Part shown: positions 56,509 to 64,000 of the stretch, in pieces
How the letters are laid out: every line of letters starts with the position of its first letter
How positions within the stretch are numbered: position 1 is the first letter of the stretch
Assembly (NCBI RefSeq): GCF_039544005.1
Contig: NZ_BAABKV010000001.1
Coordinates: forward strand, 3,906,001-3,970,000
Direction of reading: 5' to 3'
From: Kitasatospora paranensis
GTDB taxonomy: Bacteria > Actinomycetota > Actinomycetes > Streptomycetales > Streptomycetaceae
Length of the DNA: 64,000 bases
Notes under the pieces: generated by a model
Databases searched by the model: none
Seen by the model: only the letters and a program-made list of their open reading frames with translations
Told to the model about the DNA's origin: nothing
Position numbers and translations under genes: made by a program

Positions 56509-57212
56509 CCGGCCCCCGCGCGGACATCCGGCTGCTGATACCGCTCTACGTGCACCCGGCCGTCGAGCCGGAGGCCTGGCAGGCCGTCGCCGCGGCCGGG
56601 CCGGACCGGGTGGCCGGCGTCGTCCTCAACATCGCGGACGGCCCCGGCCCGGCGCCCGACCACGCCTTCACCGCCGCCGCGGAGAAGCTCCACCGGTCGG
56701 GCATCCCCGTGCTCGGCTACGCCGACACCGCCTACGGCGCCCGGGGACACGCCGAGGTCGTCACCGACCTGCTCAACCACCGCGAGTGGTACGGCGTCGA
56801 CGGCGTGTACTTCGACCAGGTGTCCGCCGACCCCGGCGCCCTGCCGCACTACCGCAGGCTGGTCACCGCGGCGCGGGCCGCGGGCTGCGGGGTGGTGGTC
56901 CTCGGGCACGGCAGCCACCCCGACCCGCAGTACGCGGACGTCGGCCTCGCGGACTGCCTGGTCACCTTCGAGGGCGACTGGACGGACTACCAGGAGCTCG
57001 AACCGCCCGTGTGGACGAGGCGCCACCCCGCGGCCAGGTTCTGTCACCTCGTGTACGACGTCCCTGAGTCGGCCGCCGCCCAGGTCGGCAAGCTGGCCGC
57101 GGCGCACGGGGCAGGCCTCGGCTGCGCCTCGCCGGCCGGCGGCGAGAACCCCTGGTCCGCACTGCCGTTCGGGATCGACCGGGCCCCGCTCGGGGCGGAG
57201 GCAGGCCGATGA
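56505..57212 (+). CDS. Spherulation-specific family 4 (Sph3/GH135-like) protein
   Basis: A 235-residue TIM-barrel-type protein. IRLLIPLYVHPAVEPEAW at the start, GVVLNIADGPGP, VLGYADTAYGARG and GVDGVYFDQVSADP match spherulin-4/GH135 proteins; fungal Sph3 cuts galactosaminogalactan and is needed for its synthesis. Here there is no signal peptide, so it may act in the cytoplasm or be exported with a partner. Start GTG 56505 overlaps the SDR stop and its TGA overlaps the GH114 ATG. Confidence 0.85.
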   Translation: MTGPRADIRLLIPLYVHPAVEPEAWQAVAAAGPDRVAGVVLNIADGPGPAPDHAFTAAAEKLHRSGIPVLGYADTAYGARGHAEVVTDLLNHREWYGVDGVYFDQVSADPGALPHYRRLVTAARAAGCGVVVLGHGSHPDPQYADVGLADCLVTFEGDWTDYQELEPPVWTRRHPAARFCHLVYDVPESAAAQVGKLAAAHGAGLGCASPAGGENPWSALPFGIDRAPLGAEAGR

Positions 57213-58228
57213 GCCGCAGCCCGGCCGGCCGGCGGTCGCGGCACGGGGCGAGGGCGGCCTGCGCCGCCCTCGCTGCGGCCGGCCTGCTGCTGGTGACAGG
57301 CTGTTCGGGCAGCGACGGGTCGGGGGACGACGCGGCCGACGATCCGTCGGACGCTGCCTCCGCGGCACCGGGCAGCTCCGGCTCGCCGGGCGGCACCGGG
57401 TCACCCGTCCCGAGCGGCTCGGCGGCGAGCGGGGCGACCGGGCCGTCAGGCTCCCCGTCCGCGGGCGGGACACGGCCCGGGGACCCGGGCTCGTCGACCG
57501 GAGCCACCGGGCCCGGCAGACGGGACGGCAGCGTCTGGTACCCCCGGGCCGGCGTCACCTGGCAGTGGCAACTCGACGGCAAGGTCGACCAGTCCGTGGA
57601 CGTGCCGGTCTACGACATCGACGGCTTCGAGAACGACGCATCGGTGGTAGCCGCGCTGCACGCCAAGGGGCGCAAGGTGATCTGCTACGTCAACGTCGGT
57701 GCGTGGGAGAGCTTCCGGCCCGACGCCGCGGCCTTCCCGGAGTCCGTCCGCGGCTCCGGCGACGGCTGGAACGGTGAACGCTGGTTCGACATTAGGAAAT
57801 TGGACACCCTGCGGCCGCTGATCGGAGCCCGCTTCGACATGTGCCGCGACAAGGGCTTCGACGCGGTCGAACCCGACCTCGTCGAGGGGTACGCCAACAA
57901 GACCGGCTTCCCGCTCACCGCAGACGACCAGTTGAGGTTCAACCGGATGCTCGCCGACCTCGCCCACCAGCGGGGGCTCGGCATCGGCCTGAAGAACGAC
58001 CTCGGGCAGATCCCGGCGCTGGTGGACGAGTTCGACTTCTCCGTCGACGAGCAGTGCGCGGAGTTCGACGAGTGCGCCGCGCTCACCCCGTTCATCAAGG
58101 CCGGCAAGGCCGTCCTGCACGTCGAGTACAACGTGTCCCCCGCCGACTTCTGCGACAAGGCCAAGGCCCTCGGCCTCAGCTCCATGGCCAAGCACAAGGA
58201 ACTCGACCCCTGGCGCCGCCCCTGCTGA
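57209..58228 (+). CDS. Endo-alpha-1,4-polygalactosaminidase-like GH114 lipoprotein
   Basis: A 339-residue lipoprotein; lipobox LVTGC with acylated C32, then a Ser/Gly/Pro/Thr linker of about 75 residues. The GH114 domain has WYPRAGVTWQWQLDG, VDVPVYDIDGFENDA, KVICYVNVGAWE, GFDAVEPDLVEGY (likely catalytic acids) and HVEYNVSP. Family members hydrolyse alpha-1,4-galactosamine polymers, and fungal Ega3 is the GAG-cluster member. It would sit on the outer face of the membrane, trimming or processing the exported polymer. Coupled upstream (ATGA). A hairpin follows. Confidence 0.9.
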   Translation: MSRSPAGRRSRHGARAACAALAAAGLLLVTGCSGSDGSGDDAADDPSDAASAAPGSSGSPGGTGSPVPSGSAASGATGPSGSPSAGGTRPGDPGSSTGATGPGRRDGSVWYPRAGVTWQWQLDGKVDQSVDVPVYDIDGFENDASVVAALHAKGRKVICYVNVGAWESFRPDAAAFPESVRGSGDGWNGERWFDIRKLDTLRPLIGARFDMCRDKGFDAVEPDLVEGYANKTGFPLTADDQLRFNRMLADLAHQRGLGIGLKNDLGQIPALVDEFDFSVDEQCAEFDECAALTPFIKAGKAVLHVEYNVSPADFCDKAKALGLSSMAKHKELDPWRRPC

Positions 58229-58235
58229 CGGCGTC

Positions 58236-58272
58236 GAGCCGGCCCTCCGGAGCACCTCCGAGGGGCCGGCTC
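58236..58272 (+). terminator. Terminator hairpin after the polysaccharide operon
   Basis: Arms 58236-58252 and 58256-58272 (GAGCCGGCCC... with ...GGGCCGGCTC) pair at 15 of 17 positions around a short CAC loop, 8 bases after the GH114 stop and before the convergent restriction gene. Confidence 0.8.
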
Positions 58273-58287
58273 AGCGCCTCGCCCGAG

Positions 58288-59169
58288 TCATTCAGCGACC
58301 CACCGACCGCGGTGTTGCCGCACGTAACGGACGTCGATCCGGTGCCGCCGATGGGTACGGAGCCGGCCAATCTCCTGATGCGTCAGCCCGTCCATGACGC
58401 GAAGGTCATCCGTGAGGTACCGAGCCCCGTAGTCAAAGAGCACATGGCAACTCGGGCAGAGGCACAGCACGTTGTCGGCCACGTCAGGGCCACGGTGCGG
58501 ATGTCCGACGGCCTGAATGTGTGCGCCCTCGCTGTATCGCGAACCACCGGGGACCTCAAGGGTCAGGCCGCACAGCTGACACTGGTCCTGGTGCAGTTCC
58601 TTGACCCATTGGGTCACCTGGGTCTTGCGGACGGCGCGCTGCACCGTGACCGGTATCCGGGGCACTGGCGCCACCTCGCCGGAGCCATGGAAAGCCACGT
58701 GATCGGCCGGGCTATCGGTAGGCTCCGCGGCGACGAGCCGGAACTGCCAAATGCGGTAGCCGTCCGTACCGACCTTGCTGTGGTGCGACTCGACTCGATA
58801 GAGCCCGTCATAGCGAAAGCCCGTCGCGGGTGAATGTTCGCGATCGCCACCCGATCCGCGAACCACCCGGATGACGTTTCCCTCAAGCTCGCTCCGGACA
58901 AGTCCGGCATTCCCCGGGTCAGTGATGTCCTGGTCACGAACCTGCCGGCCACCTTGCTGGCCGCCATGACCGGTGTAGATGATGACATCTCCATGATCCT
59001 CGTCGTCCGGATAGCCGCCCGAGACCACGATGGAATCGGCGCCTTCCCGGGAGTTCCCGTGGATACCGCCCATCAGCGGAGCATGCACACCGGCTGCACT
59101 GAGCTCCCTGCGCCACTGGTACTGCGACCCTACGGGGTGACCTTCAATGTGCCCAAAGACCTTCGCCAT
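58288..59169 (-). CDS. YDG/SRA-HNH endonuclease, putative modification-dependent (type IV) restriction enzyme
   Basis: A 293-residue protein. The N-terminal SRA domain (FGHIEGHPVGSQYQWRREL, GVHAPLMGGIHG, SIVVSGGYPDDEDHGD, IIYTGHGG) flips and reads modified cytosine. The C-terminal HNH domain has zinc cysteines C197, C200, C238 and C241, catalytic H217 and metal-site N233 and H242. The combination is that of SRA-HNH nucleases that cut 5-methyl- or hydroxymethylcytosine DNA, a type IV restriction function. It is divergent from another HNH gene. Base composition is somewhat lower in GC than the neighbours, hinting at transfer. Confidence 0.88.
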   Translation of the reverse strand: MAKVFGHIEGHPVGSQYQWRRELSAAGVHAPLMGGIHGNSREGADSIVVSGGYPDDEDHGDVIIYTGHGGQQGGRQVRDQDITDPGNAGLVRSELEGNVIRVVRGSGGDREHSPATGFRYDGLYRVESHHSKVGTDGYRIWQFRLVAAEPTDSPADHVAFHGSGEVAPVPRIPVTVQRAVRKTQVTQWVKELHQDQCQLCGLTLEVPGGSRYSEGAHIQAVGHPHRGPDVADNVLCLCPSCHVLFDYGARYLTDDLRVMDGLTHQEIGRLRTHRRHRIDVRYVRQHRGRWVAE

Positions 59170-59275
59170 GCCATCAGTCTGCCAACATCAGCACCGGTCT
59201 CAGCACCCACCCCTGGCGAGACGAATCGACCAGAGCGACCCTCAGCAGTGACAGTCAACTCCTAAGCTGGGCCAC

Positions 59276-60271
59276 ATGCTCAAGGGAGTGATCAGCCGCA
59301 CCTCGGTCCTCGACGCCATCGCAGAGTTCAACACACTGGGGCAAGACGCATTCCTCACCACGTACGGCTATGGAGTGGCCCGTGAGTACCTGCTGGTGCA
59401 TGAGGGGCGGGAGTACGACTCCAAAGCCATCGCCGGAGTGGCCCACAAGTACGAGTACGGGACTGCGTTGGGGTCTCACGACTTCAGCGGCGGGAGGAGC
59501 GGAGCTGTGACCTGGTTGGAAAGCGCAGGATTCCGCGTCACGTCACTTCGCAATCCCGACTGGGCTCAGGACGAACTCATCCTCGCGTGCGCCATCACCG
59601 CCGACAACGGGTGGAAGGCCATGCGCCCAAACGATCCGCGCGTGGCAGACCTGTCGGCCGTGCTCCAGCTCCTTCCCCTTCACGACCAGGCATCCCGGAG
59701 CAGCTCGTTCCGCAACGCCAATAGCGTGGCCAGAAAGACCGCCGATTTGGCGACGCATCACCCTCATTACGAAGGCAAACCCACCAAGGGTGGCGCCGCC
59801 GATCTCGCCGTCCTCAAGGCCTTCCTCGACAGCCCTGTCGAGATGGCCGCCGCAGCGCACCTGATTCGTCACGGGATCAAGTCCGGCGAGCTCCTTGAGG
59901 CTCCTCCGGCCAACGCCCCCGACAGCGACGAGGAGATCGATGCCCCGGAGGGCCGGCTGCTGCTCAGGAAGCACCTTGCGCGCGAACGGGACCGGGGTCT
60001 GCGGAAGCAGAAGATCGAGTCGGTGCTCCGGGAGGGCGGGCGCCTCACGTGCGAGGTGTGCACTTTCGATTTCCAGTGGGCCTACGGCGACCGCGGTGCC
60101 GGCTACATCGAGTGCCACCACATCGTGCCGCTGCACGTCACCGGCGAGAGCCGCACCAAGCTCTCCGATCTCGCGCTGATCTGCGCCAACTGCCACCGCA
60201 TGATCCACCGCCGCGCCCCCTGGCCCACTCCTGATGAGCTCCGCGCACTGATGCCCACGCAACCCTCCTGA
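59276..60271 (+). CDS. HNH endonuclease with ScoMcrA-like N-terminal head, putative type IV restriction enzyme
   Basis: A 331-residue protein. Residues 1-90 (VLDAIAEFNTLGQDAFLTTYGYG, YDSKAIAGVAHKYEYG) resemble the N-terminal head domain of ScoMcrA-type enzymes. A helical middle (NPDWAQDELILACAIT, FRNANSVARKTADL) is common in HNH restriction proteins. The C-terminal HNH has C259, C262, ECHHIVPLH (H281/H282), C303, C306 and H307. No SRA or sulfur-binding domain is recognised. TAAGCT at 59263-59268 lies seven bases before ATG 59276 (leaderless). Divergent spacing to the SRA-HNH gene is 106 bases. Confidence 0.85.
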   Translation: MLKGVISRTSVLDAIAEFNTLGQDAFLTTYGYGVAREYLLVHEGREYDSKAIAGVAHKYEYGTALGSHDFSGGRSGAVTWLESAGFRVTSLRNPDWAQDELILACAITADNGWKAMRPNDPRVADLSAVLQLLPLHDQASRSSSFRNANSVARKTADLATHHPHYEGKPTKGGAADLAVLKAFLDSPVEMAAAAHLIRHGIKSGELLEAPPANAPDSDEEIDAPEGRLLLRKHLARERDRGLRKQKIESVLREGGRLTCEVCTFDFQWAYGDRGAGYIECHHIVPLHVTGESRTKLSDLALICANCHRMIHRRAPWPTPDELRALMPTQPS

Positions 60272-60286
60272 CCCGCACAACGACGA

Positions 60287-60324
60287 AGGGCCAGTCCCCC
60301 GGGATCACCCCGGTGAGCTGGCCC
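60287..60324. terminator. Hairpin between HNH gene and tRNA-Thr
   Basis: GGGCCAG (60287-60293) pairs with CTGGCCC (60318-60324), with an inner GC-rich CCCGGG/CCCCGG pairing. It can end both the HNH transcript and the convergent tRNA transcript. Confidence 0.7.
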
Positions 60325-60354
60325 TCAGTGCGTCTCGCGACGCTTCGCACGCTG

Positions 60355-60428
60355 AGCCCCCTGTCGGGTTCGAACCGACGACCCCCGCTTTACAAGAGCG
60401 GTGCTCTGGCCAGCTGAGCTAAGGAGGC
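60355..60428 (-). tRNA. tRNA-Thr (anticodon TGT)
   Basis: Read on the minus strand, acceptor GCCTCCT pairs with AGGGGGC (one T-G pair), the D arm is GCTC-AGCTGGCCA-GAGC, the anticodon stem-loop CCGCT-CTTGTAA-AGCGG has TGT, and the T arm is GTCGG-TTCGAAC-CCGAC. Discriminator T; CCA is not encoded. It decodes ACA, a rare codon in this genome. Confidence 0.96.
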
Positions 60429-60734
60429 ACGGTGACCGTCCGCGGCGGACCACGGCGGCACCAGGGGCAGTCTAGCGGGAGAGGGCGGGGCAGCGGGGGG
60501 ATTGACCGCCTGCGGATCATCGGCCGGGCATGTGGTTTGGTGCGGTGTGTCCGGGTTGTGATCGGGTCGATGCCGAATTCGGCCACTGGTGGGGGCTGAC
60601 AACCGGATGAACGTACGGGTACCGTCACGGAGTCGGCTCACCGGTGCAGACCACGCCCGGTACCGCCGCACGACGACAATCCACCTTTACTCGGATCGTC
60701 CGGCACGTTCCTGCCGGTGAAGGAGAGCGCAGCC
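60429..60734. other. tRNA-Thr / msiK intergenic region
   Basis: No gene is seen. A perfect 12-bp palindrome GCCGAATTCGGC lies at 60572-60583, about 150 bases upstream of msiK; it could be a regulator site. AGGAGAG at 60721 is the msiK ribosome site. Confidence 0.5.
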
Positions 60735-61826
60735 ATGGCTTCTGTCACGTTCGACAAGGCGACCCGTCTGTACCCGGGCGGCACCAAGCCCGCCGTCGAC
60801 GCCCTGGACCTGCACGTCGAGGACGGCGAGTTCCTCGTCCTCGTCGGCCCCTCCGGCTGTGGCAAGTCGACCAGCCTCCGCATGCTGGCGGGCCTGGAGG
60901 ACGTGAACGGCGGCGCCATCCGCATCGGCGACCGCGACGTGACCCACCTGCCGCCGAAGGACCGGGACATCGCCATGGTGTTCCAGAACTACGCGCTGTA
61001 CCCCCACATGACCGTCGCGGACAACATGGGCTTCGCCCTGAAGATCGCCGGCGTCAACAAGGCCGAGATCCGCACCAAGGTCGAAGAGGCCGCGAAGATC
61101 CTCGACCTCACGGACTACCTGGACCGCAAGCCGAAGGCGCTCTCCGGCGGTCAGCGCCAGCGTGTCGCGATGGGCCGCGCGATCGTCCGCGAGCCGCAGG
61201 TCTTCCTCATGGACGAGCCGCTGTCGAACCTCGACGCCAAGCTCCGCGTCTCCACCCGTACCCAGATCGCCGGCCTGCAGCGCCGCCTGGGCATCACCAC
61301 CGTTTACGTCACCCACGACCAGACCGAGGCCATGACCATGGGTGACCGCGTCGCGGTCCTCAAGGACGGTCTGCTGCAGCAGGTCGACGCCCCGCGCAAG
61401 ATGTACGACAAGCCCGCCAACGTCTTCGTCGCCGGCTTCATCGGCTCCCCCGCCATGAACCTGGTGGACGTCCCGCTGGTCGACGGTGGCGTGAAGTTCG
61501 GTGGCTCGGTCATCAACATCTCCCGCGAGGACCTGGCCGGCTCGGGCACCGACAAGACCGTCACGGTCGGCATCCGCCCGGAGCACTTCGAGATCGTCCA
61601 GGGCGGCGGCATCGAGGGCGTCGCGGTCACCGTCAACGTCGTCGAGGAGCTCGGCGCGGACGGCTTCGTCTACGGCACCACCAAGATCGGCGGCGAGGAC
61701 ACCGACCTGGTCGTCCGCGTCCACAGCCGTCAGATCCCGCAGAAGGGCGAGACGATCCACGTCGTCCCGACCGGCGGCGAGACCCACGTCTTCTCCAAGA
61801 GCACGGGCGAGCGTCTGAGCAAGTAA
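60735..61826 (+). CDS. msiK: Multiple-sugar ABC transporter ATPase MsiK
   Basis: A 363-residue MalK-type ATPase. Walker A GPSGCGKST (38-46), Q loop FQNYALYP, signature LSGGQRQR (136-143), Walker B FLMDEP (157-162), H loop VTHD, and a C-terminal OB-type regulatory part with VGIRPEHFEIV. It stands alone without permease or binding-protein genes, as MsiK does in Streptomyces, where one ATPase energises several sugar importers (cellobiose, maltose, xylobiose). ATG 60735 has AGGAGAG upstream; a longer in-frame start at 60717 lacks it. A very stable terminator follows. Confidence 0.93.
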   Translation: MASVTFDKATRLYPGGTKPAVDALDLHVEDGEFLVLVGPSGCGKSTSLRMLAGLEDVNGGAIRIGDRDVTHLPPKDRDIAMVFQNYALYPHMTVADNMGFALKIAGVNKAEIRTKVEEAAKILDLTDYLDRKPKALSGGQRQRVAMGRAIVREPQVFLMDEPLSNLDAKLRVSTRTQIAGLQRRLGITTVYVTHDQTEAMTMGDRVAVLKDGLLQQVDAPRKMYDKPANVFVAGFIGSPAMNLVDVPLVDGGVKFGGSVINISREDLAGSGTDKTVTVGIRPEHFEIVQGGGIEGVAVTVNVVEELGADGFVYGTTKIGGEDTDLVVRVHSRQIPQKGETIHVVPTGGETHVFSKSTGERLSK

Positions 61827-61838
61827 GGCCGACGAACC

Positions 61839-61893
61839 GCAGGGCCCCCGCCGCACCGCGAGCACTCCGCTCGCACCGCGGCGGGGGCCCTGC
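61839..61893 (+). terminator. Strong terminator after msiK
   Basis: Outer 16-bp perfect stem, arms 61839-61854 (GCAGGGCCCCCGCCGC) and 61878-61893, enclosing an inner GCGAGC/GCTCGC hairpin. Confidence 0.9.
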
Positions 61894-62009
61894 GCGCTCC
61901 CGGCCCGCACCACCGCCGTCAACCGGGTGGTGGAACAAAACGGGACACGCGTCACTCATTGGTGTAACGGAGTGCTCGTCGACCGCTACCCACCGCTACG
62001 CTCCTGTGC

Positions 62010-62447
62010 GTGAAACAGCTCGTACGCCGCATCGGCCAGACCGTGGCCCTCACCCTGCCCGTGATCCTGGTGACCACCGGCACCCTCGCCGTGACCCGGG
62101 TTCCCTGGGCACCGCCGACCGGGCTCGACCAGCAGGTGGTCGCGGCGTCCAGCGGCGACGGCAGCATCGGCCGTACCTCGGCCGCCGCCGACACCCAGGG
62201 CATGGCCCCGCAGGACGCGCTCCGCGCCGACCTGCTGGACGAACTGCGCGCCCACAACCCGGGGACGGCACTCGACCTGCTGGAGCGGACGATGCGCGAG
62301 AAGCCGTCGCTCACCCCGTTCTGCAGCTCGCTGGCGGCCGACCTCGGCCGGGCGGCGGTCCGCAAGTACCAGGGTGACGTCCAGCGGGCCCGCTCCTTCG
62401 CCCGCCCGGTCTGCGACGGGTCGTTCGCCTCGGGCGTGACCGGCTGA
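62010..62447 (+). CDS. Small secreted or membrane-anchored hypothetical protein
   Basis: A 145-residue protein. An N-terminal hydrophobic helix (ALTLPVILVTTGTLAV, 13-28) acts as signal or anchor; the rest is soluble and helical, with two cysteines (TPFCSS, RPVCDG) likely bonded outside the cell. HNPGTALDLLERTM is a helix. GTG 62010 is seven bases after TACGCT (leaderless). Function unknown. Confidence 0.7.
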   Translation: MKQLVRRIGQTVALTLPVILVTTGTLAVTRVPWAPPTGLDQQVVAASSGDGSIGRTSAAADTQGMAPQDALRADLLDELRAHNPGTALDLLERTMREKPSLTPFCSSLAADLGRAAVRKYQGDVQRARSFARPVCDGSFASGVTG

Positions 62448-62535
62448 CGCCACCGGCGCCGCACCGGCGACCGGCACGGGGGCAGGCCGTCCGGAACACT
62501 GGGGTCCGCACCGTGCGGACCCTATTGTTCTGGCT

Positions 62536-63348
62536 ATGACCGCTGACCCCACGCAGCCCACGCGACCCGCACCGGCCGCGGCGCAGTCCGCACCTGCGAC
62601 CGCGGCCGCCGCGCTCTCGCCCCACACCCCGGCCGTGACGCAGGCGGTGATCCTGGCCGGCGGCCAGGGCTCCCGGCTCCGCCCGTACACCGACGACCGC
62701 CCGAAGCCGCTGGTCGAGATCCCCGGGACGGGGATGCCGATCGTGGGCCACCAGCTGGCCTGGCTGGCCGCGGAGGGCGTGACCGACGTGGTGATCTCCT
62801 GCGGCCACCTCGCGGAGGTCCTGCAGTCCTGGCTGGCCTCGGCCGATCTGCCGCTGAGTGTCAGCACTGTGGTGGAGCACGAGCCGCTCGGCCGCGGCGG
62901 CGGCCTGAAGTTCGCCTCGGCCGCGCTGCCCCGCCCCGACGAGCCCTGGTACGCCACCAACGGCGACATCTGGACGCGCTTCAGCCTGCGCGAGATGGCC
63001 GCCTTCCACCACGAGCGGGCCGCCATGGCGACCCTCGCGCTGGCACGGCCGCGGATCCCGTGGGGCGCCGTGGAGACCGACCAGTTCGGCAATGTGCTGG
63101 ACTTCATCGAGGCGCCGCCCTCGCCGTTCCTGATCAACGCAGGCCTCTACGTCTTCGCGCCCGCCTTCCGCGACCTGCTGCCGGACGTCGGCGACCACGA
63201 GCGGACGACCTTCCCGCAGCTCGCCCGGGCCAAGCAACTGGCGGGCTATCAGCTGCCGCAGGGCTGCTACTGGCGGGCCATCGACACCGCCAAGGACCTC
63301 AGCGAGGCCGCGAAGGAACTGGCCGCCGCCGGCCGCCTCAACGACTGA
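62536..63348 (+). CDS. Nucleotidyltransferase family protein (sugar-1-phosphate type)
   Basis: A 270-residue NTP-transferase with VILAGGQGSRLRPYTDDRPKPLVEI, VISCGHLAEVL, ATNGDIWTRF (metal Asp) and FLINAGLYVF. A 34-residue Ala/Pro leader precedes it. It is shorter than mannose-1-phosphate guanylyltransferases with C-terminal domains; the sugar is unknown. TATTGT at 62523-62528 lies seven bases before ATG 62536 (leaderless). It stands apart from the polysaccharide operon. Confidence 0.87.
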   Translation: MTADPTQPTRPAPAAAQSAPATAAAALSPHTPAVTQAVILAGGQGSRLRPYTDDRPKPLVEIPGTGMPIVGHQLAWLAAEGVTDVVISCGHLAEVLQSWLASADLPLSVSTVVEHEPLGRGGGLKFASAALPRPDEPWYATNGDIWTRFSLREMAAFHHERAAMATLALARPRIPWGAVETDQFGNVLDFIEAPPSPFLINAGLYVFAPAFRDLLPDVGDHERTTFPQLARAKQLAGYQLPQGCYWRAIDTAKDLSEAAKELAAAGRLND

Positions 63349-63400
63349 ACGGCTCAACGGCCGCGTACCGGACGCTTGGTGCCCGCCACCGGGACGAGCA

Positions 63401-63450
63401 CACAGCAGGAGGGCCCTTCCACCGGTCGGTGGAAGGGCCCTCCTGCTGTG
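63401..63450. terminator. Perfect 23-bp bidirectional terminator
   Basis: Arms 63401-63423 (CACAGCAGGAGGGCCC...) and 63428-63450 form a perfect 23-bp stem with a GGTC loop between convergent genes. Confidence 0.9.
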
Positions 63451-63469
63451 GATCCGGGGTGGGACGGCG

Positions 63470-64000
63470 TCAGACGGTGGCGCCGCTCCCCGACCGCTCC
63501 ATGCCCAGCGTCAGGCCGCCGATCGGCCCGCTGCCGAGCACCCCGCCGATCAGGCCGGAGCTGCTGCCCGGGTGCGGGGTGGACCCACCGGTGCTGCCGG
63601 TGCCGGTGTGGCCGCCGCCGCTGCCGGAGCGGCCGCTGGTCGGGCCGCCGGTGCTGCCGCTGCCGCCCGGGGTCTTGCCCGACTTGGACTTCGACGCCTT
63701 GCCGGTGGACGAGGGGGACGCCGACGGCGAGGCAGACCGGCTCGGCGACGGGGAGGGGCTGGGCGTGGGGGACGGCGACGGCGAGGTCGCGTTGCCCGGC
63801 CACATCGGGGAGCCGTAGTCGGTCGGCTGCCGCTCGGGCCTCGGCCCGGTCTGCCCGCCGGTGCGGACGGCGGCCCCGAGCATCGACCCGATGAGCAGGG
63901 TGAGTCCGACGACGACCGCGGTGACCACCGAGCCGCGCCGCAGCACCCGCCGGCGCACCGCGCGCGGCGCGTCCGGCCCGTACTGCCGCCAGGCGTCCAG
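63470..64000 (-). CDS. Membrane-anchored Pro/Ser- and Gly/Ser-rich hypothetical protein, 5' end uncertain
   Basis: The frame is open to the window edge (LDAWRQYGPDAPRA precedes the first in-window GTG at 63958), so the start is probably outside. An Arg-rich cytoplasmic part is followed by one helix (VVTAVVVGLTLLIGSMLGAAV), an SPSPSP-type repeat, a Lys/Ser stretch and a Gly/Ser/Thr-rich tail. It looks like a wall-spanning or disordered surface protein; no enzymatic domain is visible. Confidence 0.6.
   Translation of the reverse strand: MDAWRQYGPDAPRAVRRRVLRRGSVVTAVVVGLTLLIGSMLGAAVRTGGQTGPRPERQPTDYGSPMWPGNATSPSPSPTPSPSPSPSRSASPSASPSSTGKASKSKSGKTPGGSGSTGGPTSGRSGSGGGHTGTGSTGGSTPHPGSSSGLIGGVLGSGPIGGLTLGMERSGSGATV

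Overview
The window is high-GC actinobacterial chromosome, and gene content points to a streptomycete (Streptomyces/Kitasatospora type). Supporting signs are G/C-rich third codon positions, GTG starts, many leaderless promoters with a TAnnnT box 6-7 bases before the start codon, lsr2 beside clpC, a conservon-type operon, an EshA-like encapsulin shell gene, msiK, and sigma-R and ClgR type signals before clpC. Genes sit on both strands and most look like core chromosome; one tRNA gene is present.

Layout. 1-8.8 kb: edge of a WXG100-like gene, a cysteine-rich protein, an orphan nuoD beside an NDUFAF7/MidA-type methyltransferase, a NarL-type two-component pair, and a three-gene conservon remnant (sensor kinase, roadblock, DUF742) with no GTPase gene. 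9-15 kb: cofactor block DUF2520-panC-panD-nadB-nadC-coaX (pantothenate/CoA and NAD synthesis). 15-22.3 kb: small proteins, lysS, a BlaI regulator, an ArgA-like GNAT, lsr2 and clpC. 22.6-31.9 kb: secreted M6 protease, threonine-aldolase-like enzyme, M23 peptidase, TetR/MFS efflux pair, mutY, rhomboid protease. 32-40.7 kb: an anchored secreted protein, disA, radA, a sigma-like BACON protein, a SigE-family sigma factor with a membrane partner, and an SDR enzyme. 40.8-46.7 kb: a family 2B encapsulin shell gene (EshA type) with its polyprenyl synthase cargo, an ATP-grasp enzyme, MGMT and small unknowns.

46.7-58.3 kb: a 1.3 kb stretch without a convincing gene, then a polysaccharide cluster. It holds an Agd3-like secreted deacetylase, a PelF-like glycosyltransferase, a polytopic membrane protein, a LegB-like SDR, a nucleotidyltransferase, a second SDR, a spherulin-4/GH135-like protein and a GH114 lipoprotein. 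This gene set resembles the fungal galactosaminogalactan locus and bacterial Pel loci, and is the most interesting system here. 58.3-60.3 kb: two divergent modification-dependent (type IV) restriction candidates, SRA-HNH and head-HNH. 60.3-64 kb: tRNA-Thr, msiK, small secreted proteins and a nucleotidyltransferase.

Caution on sequence quality: twelve otherwise conserved genes are broken by frameshifts. Eleven of them are exactly one base short and clpC three short, nearly always at a run of 3-5 C or G. This looks like homopolymer undercalling in the assembly rather than gene decay. These loci are annotated as single genes with the break position stated.
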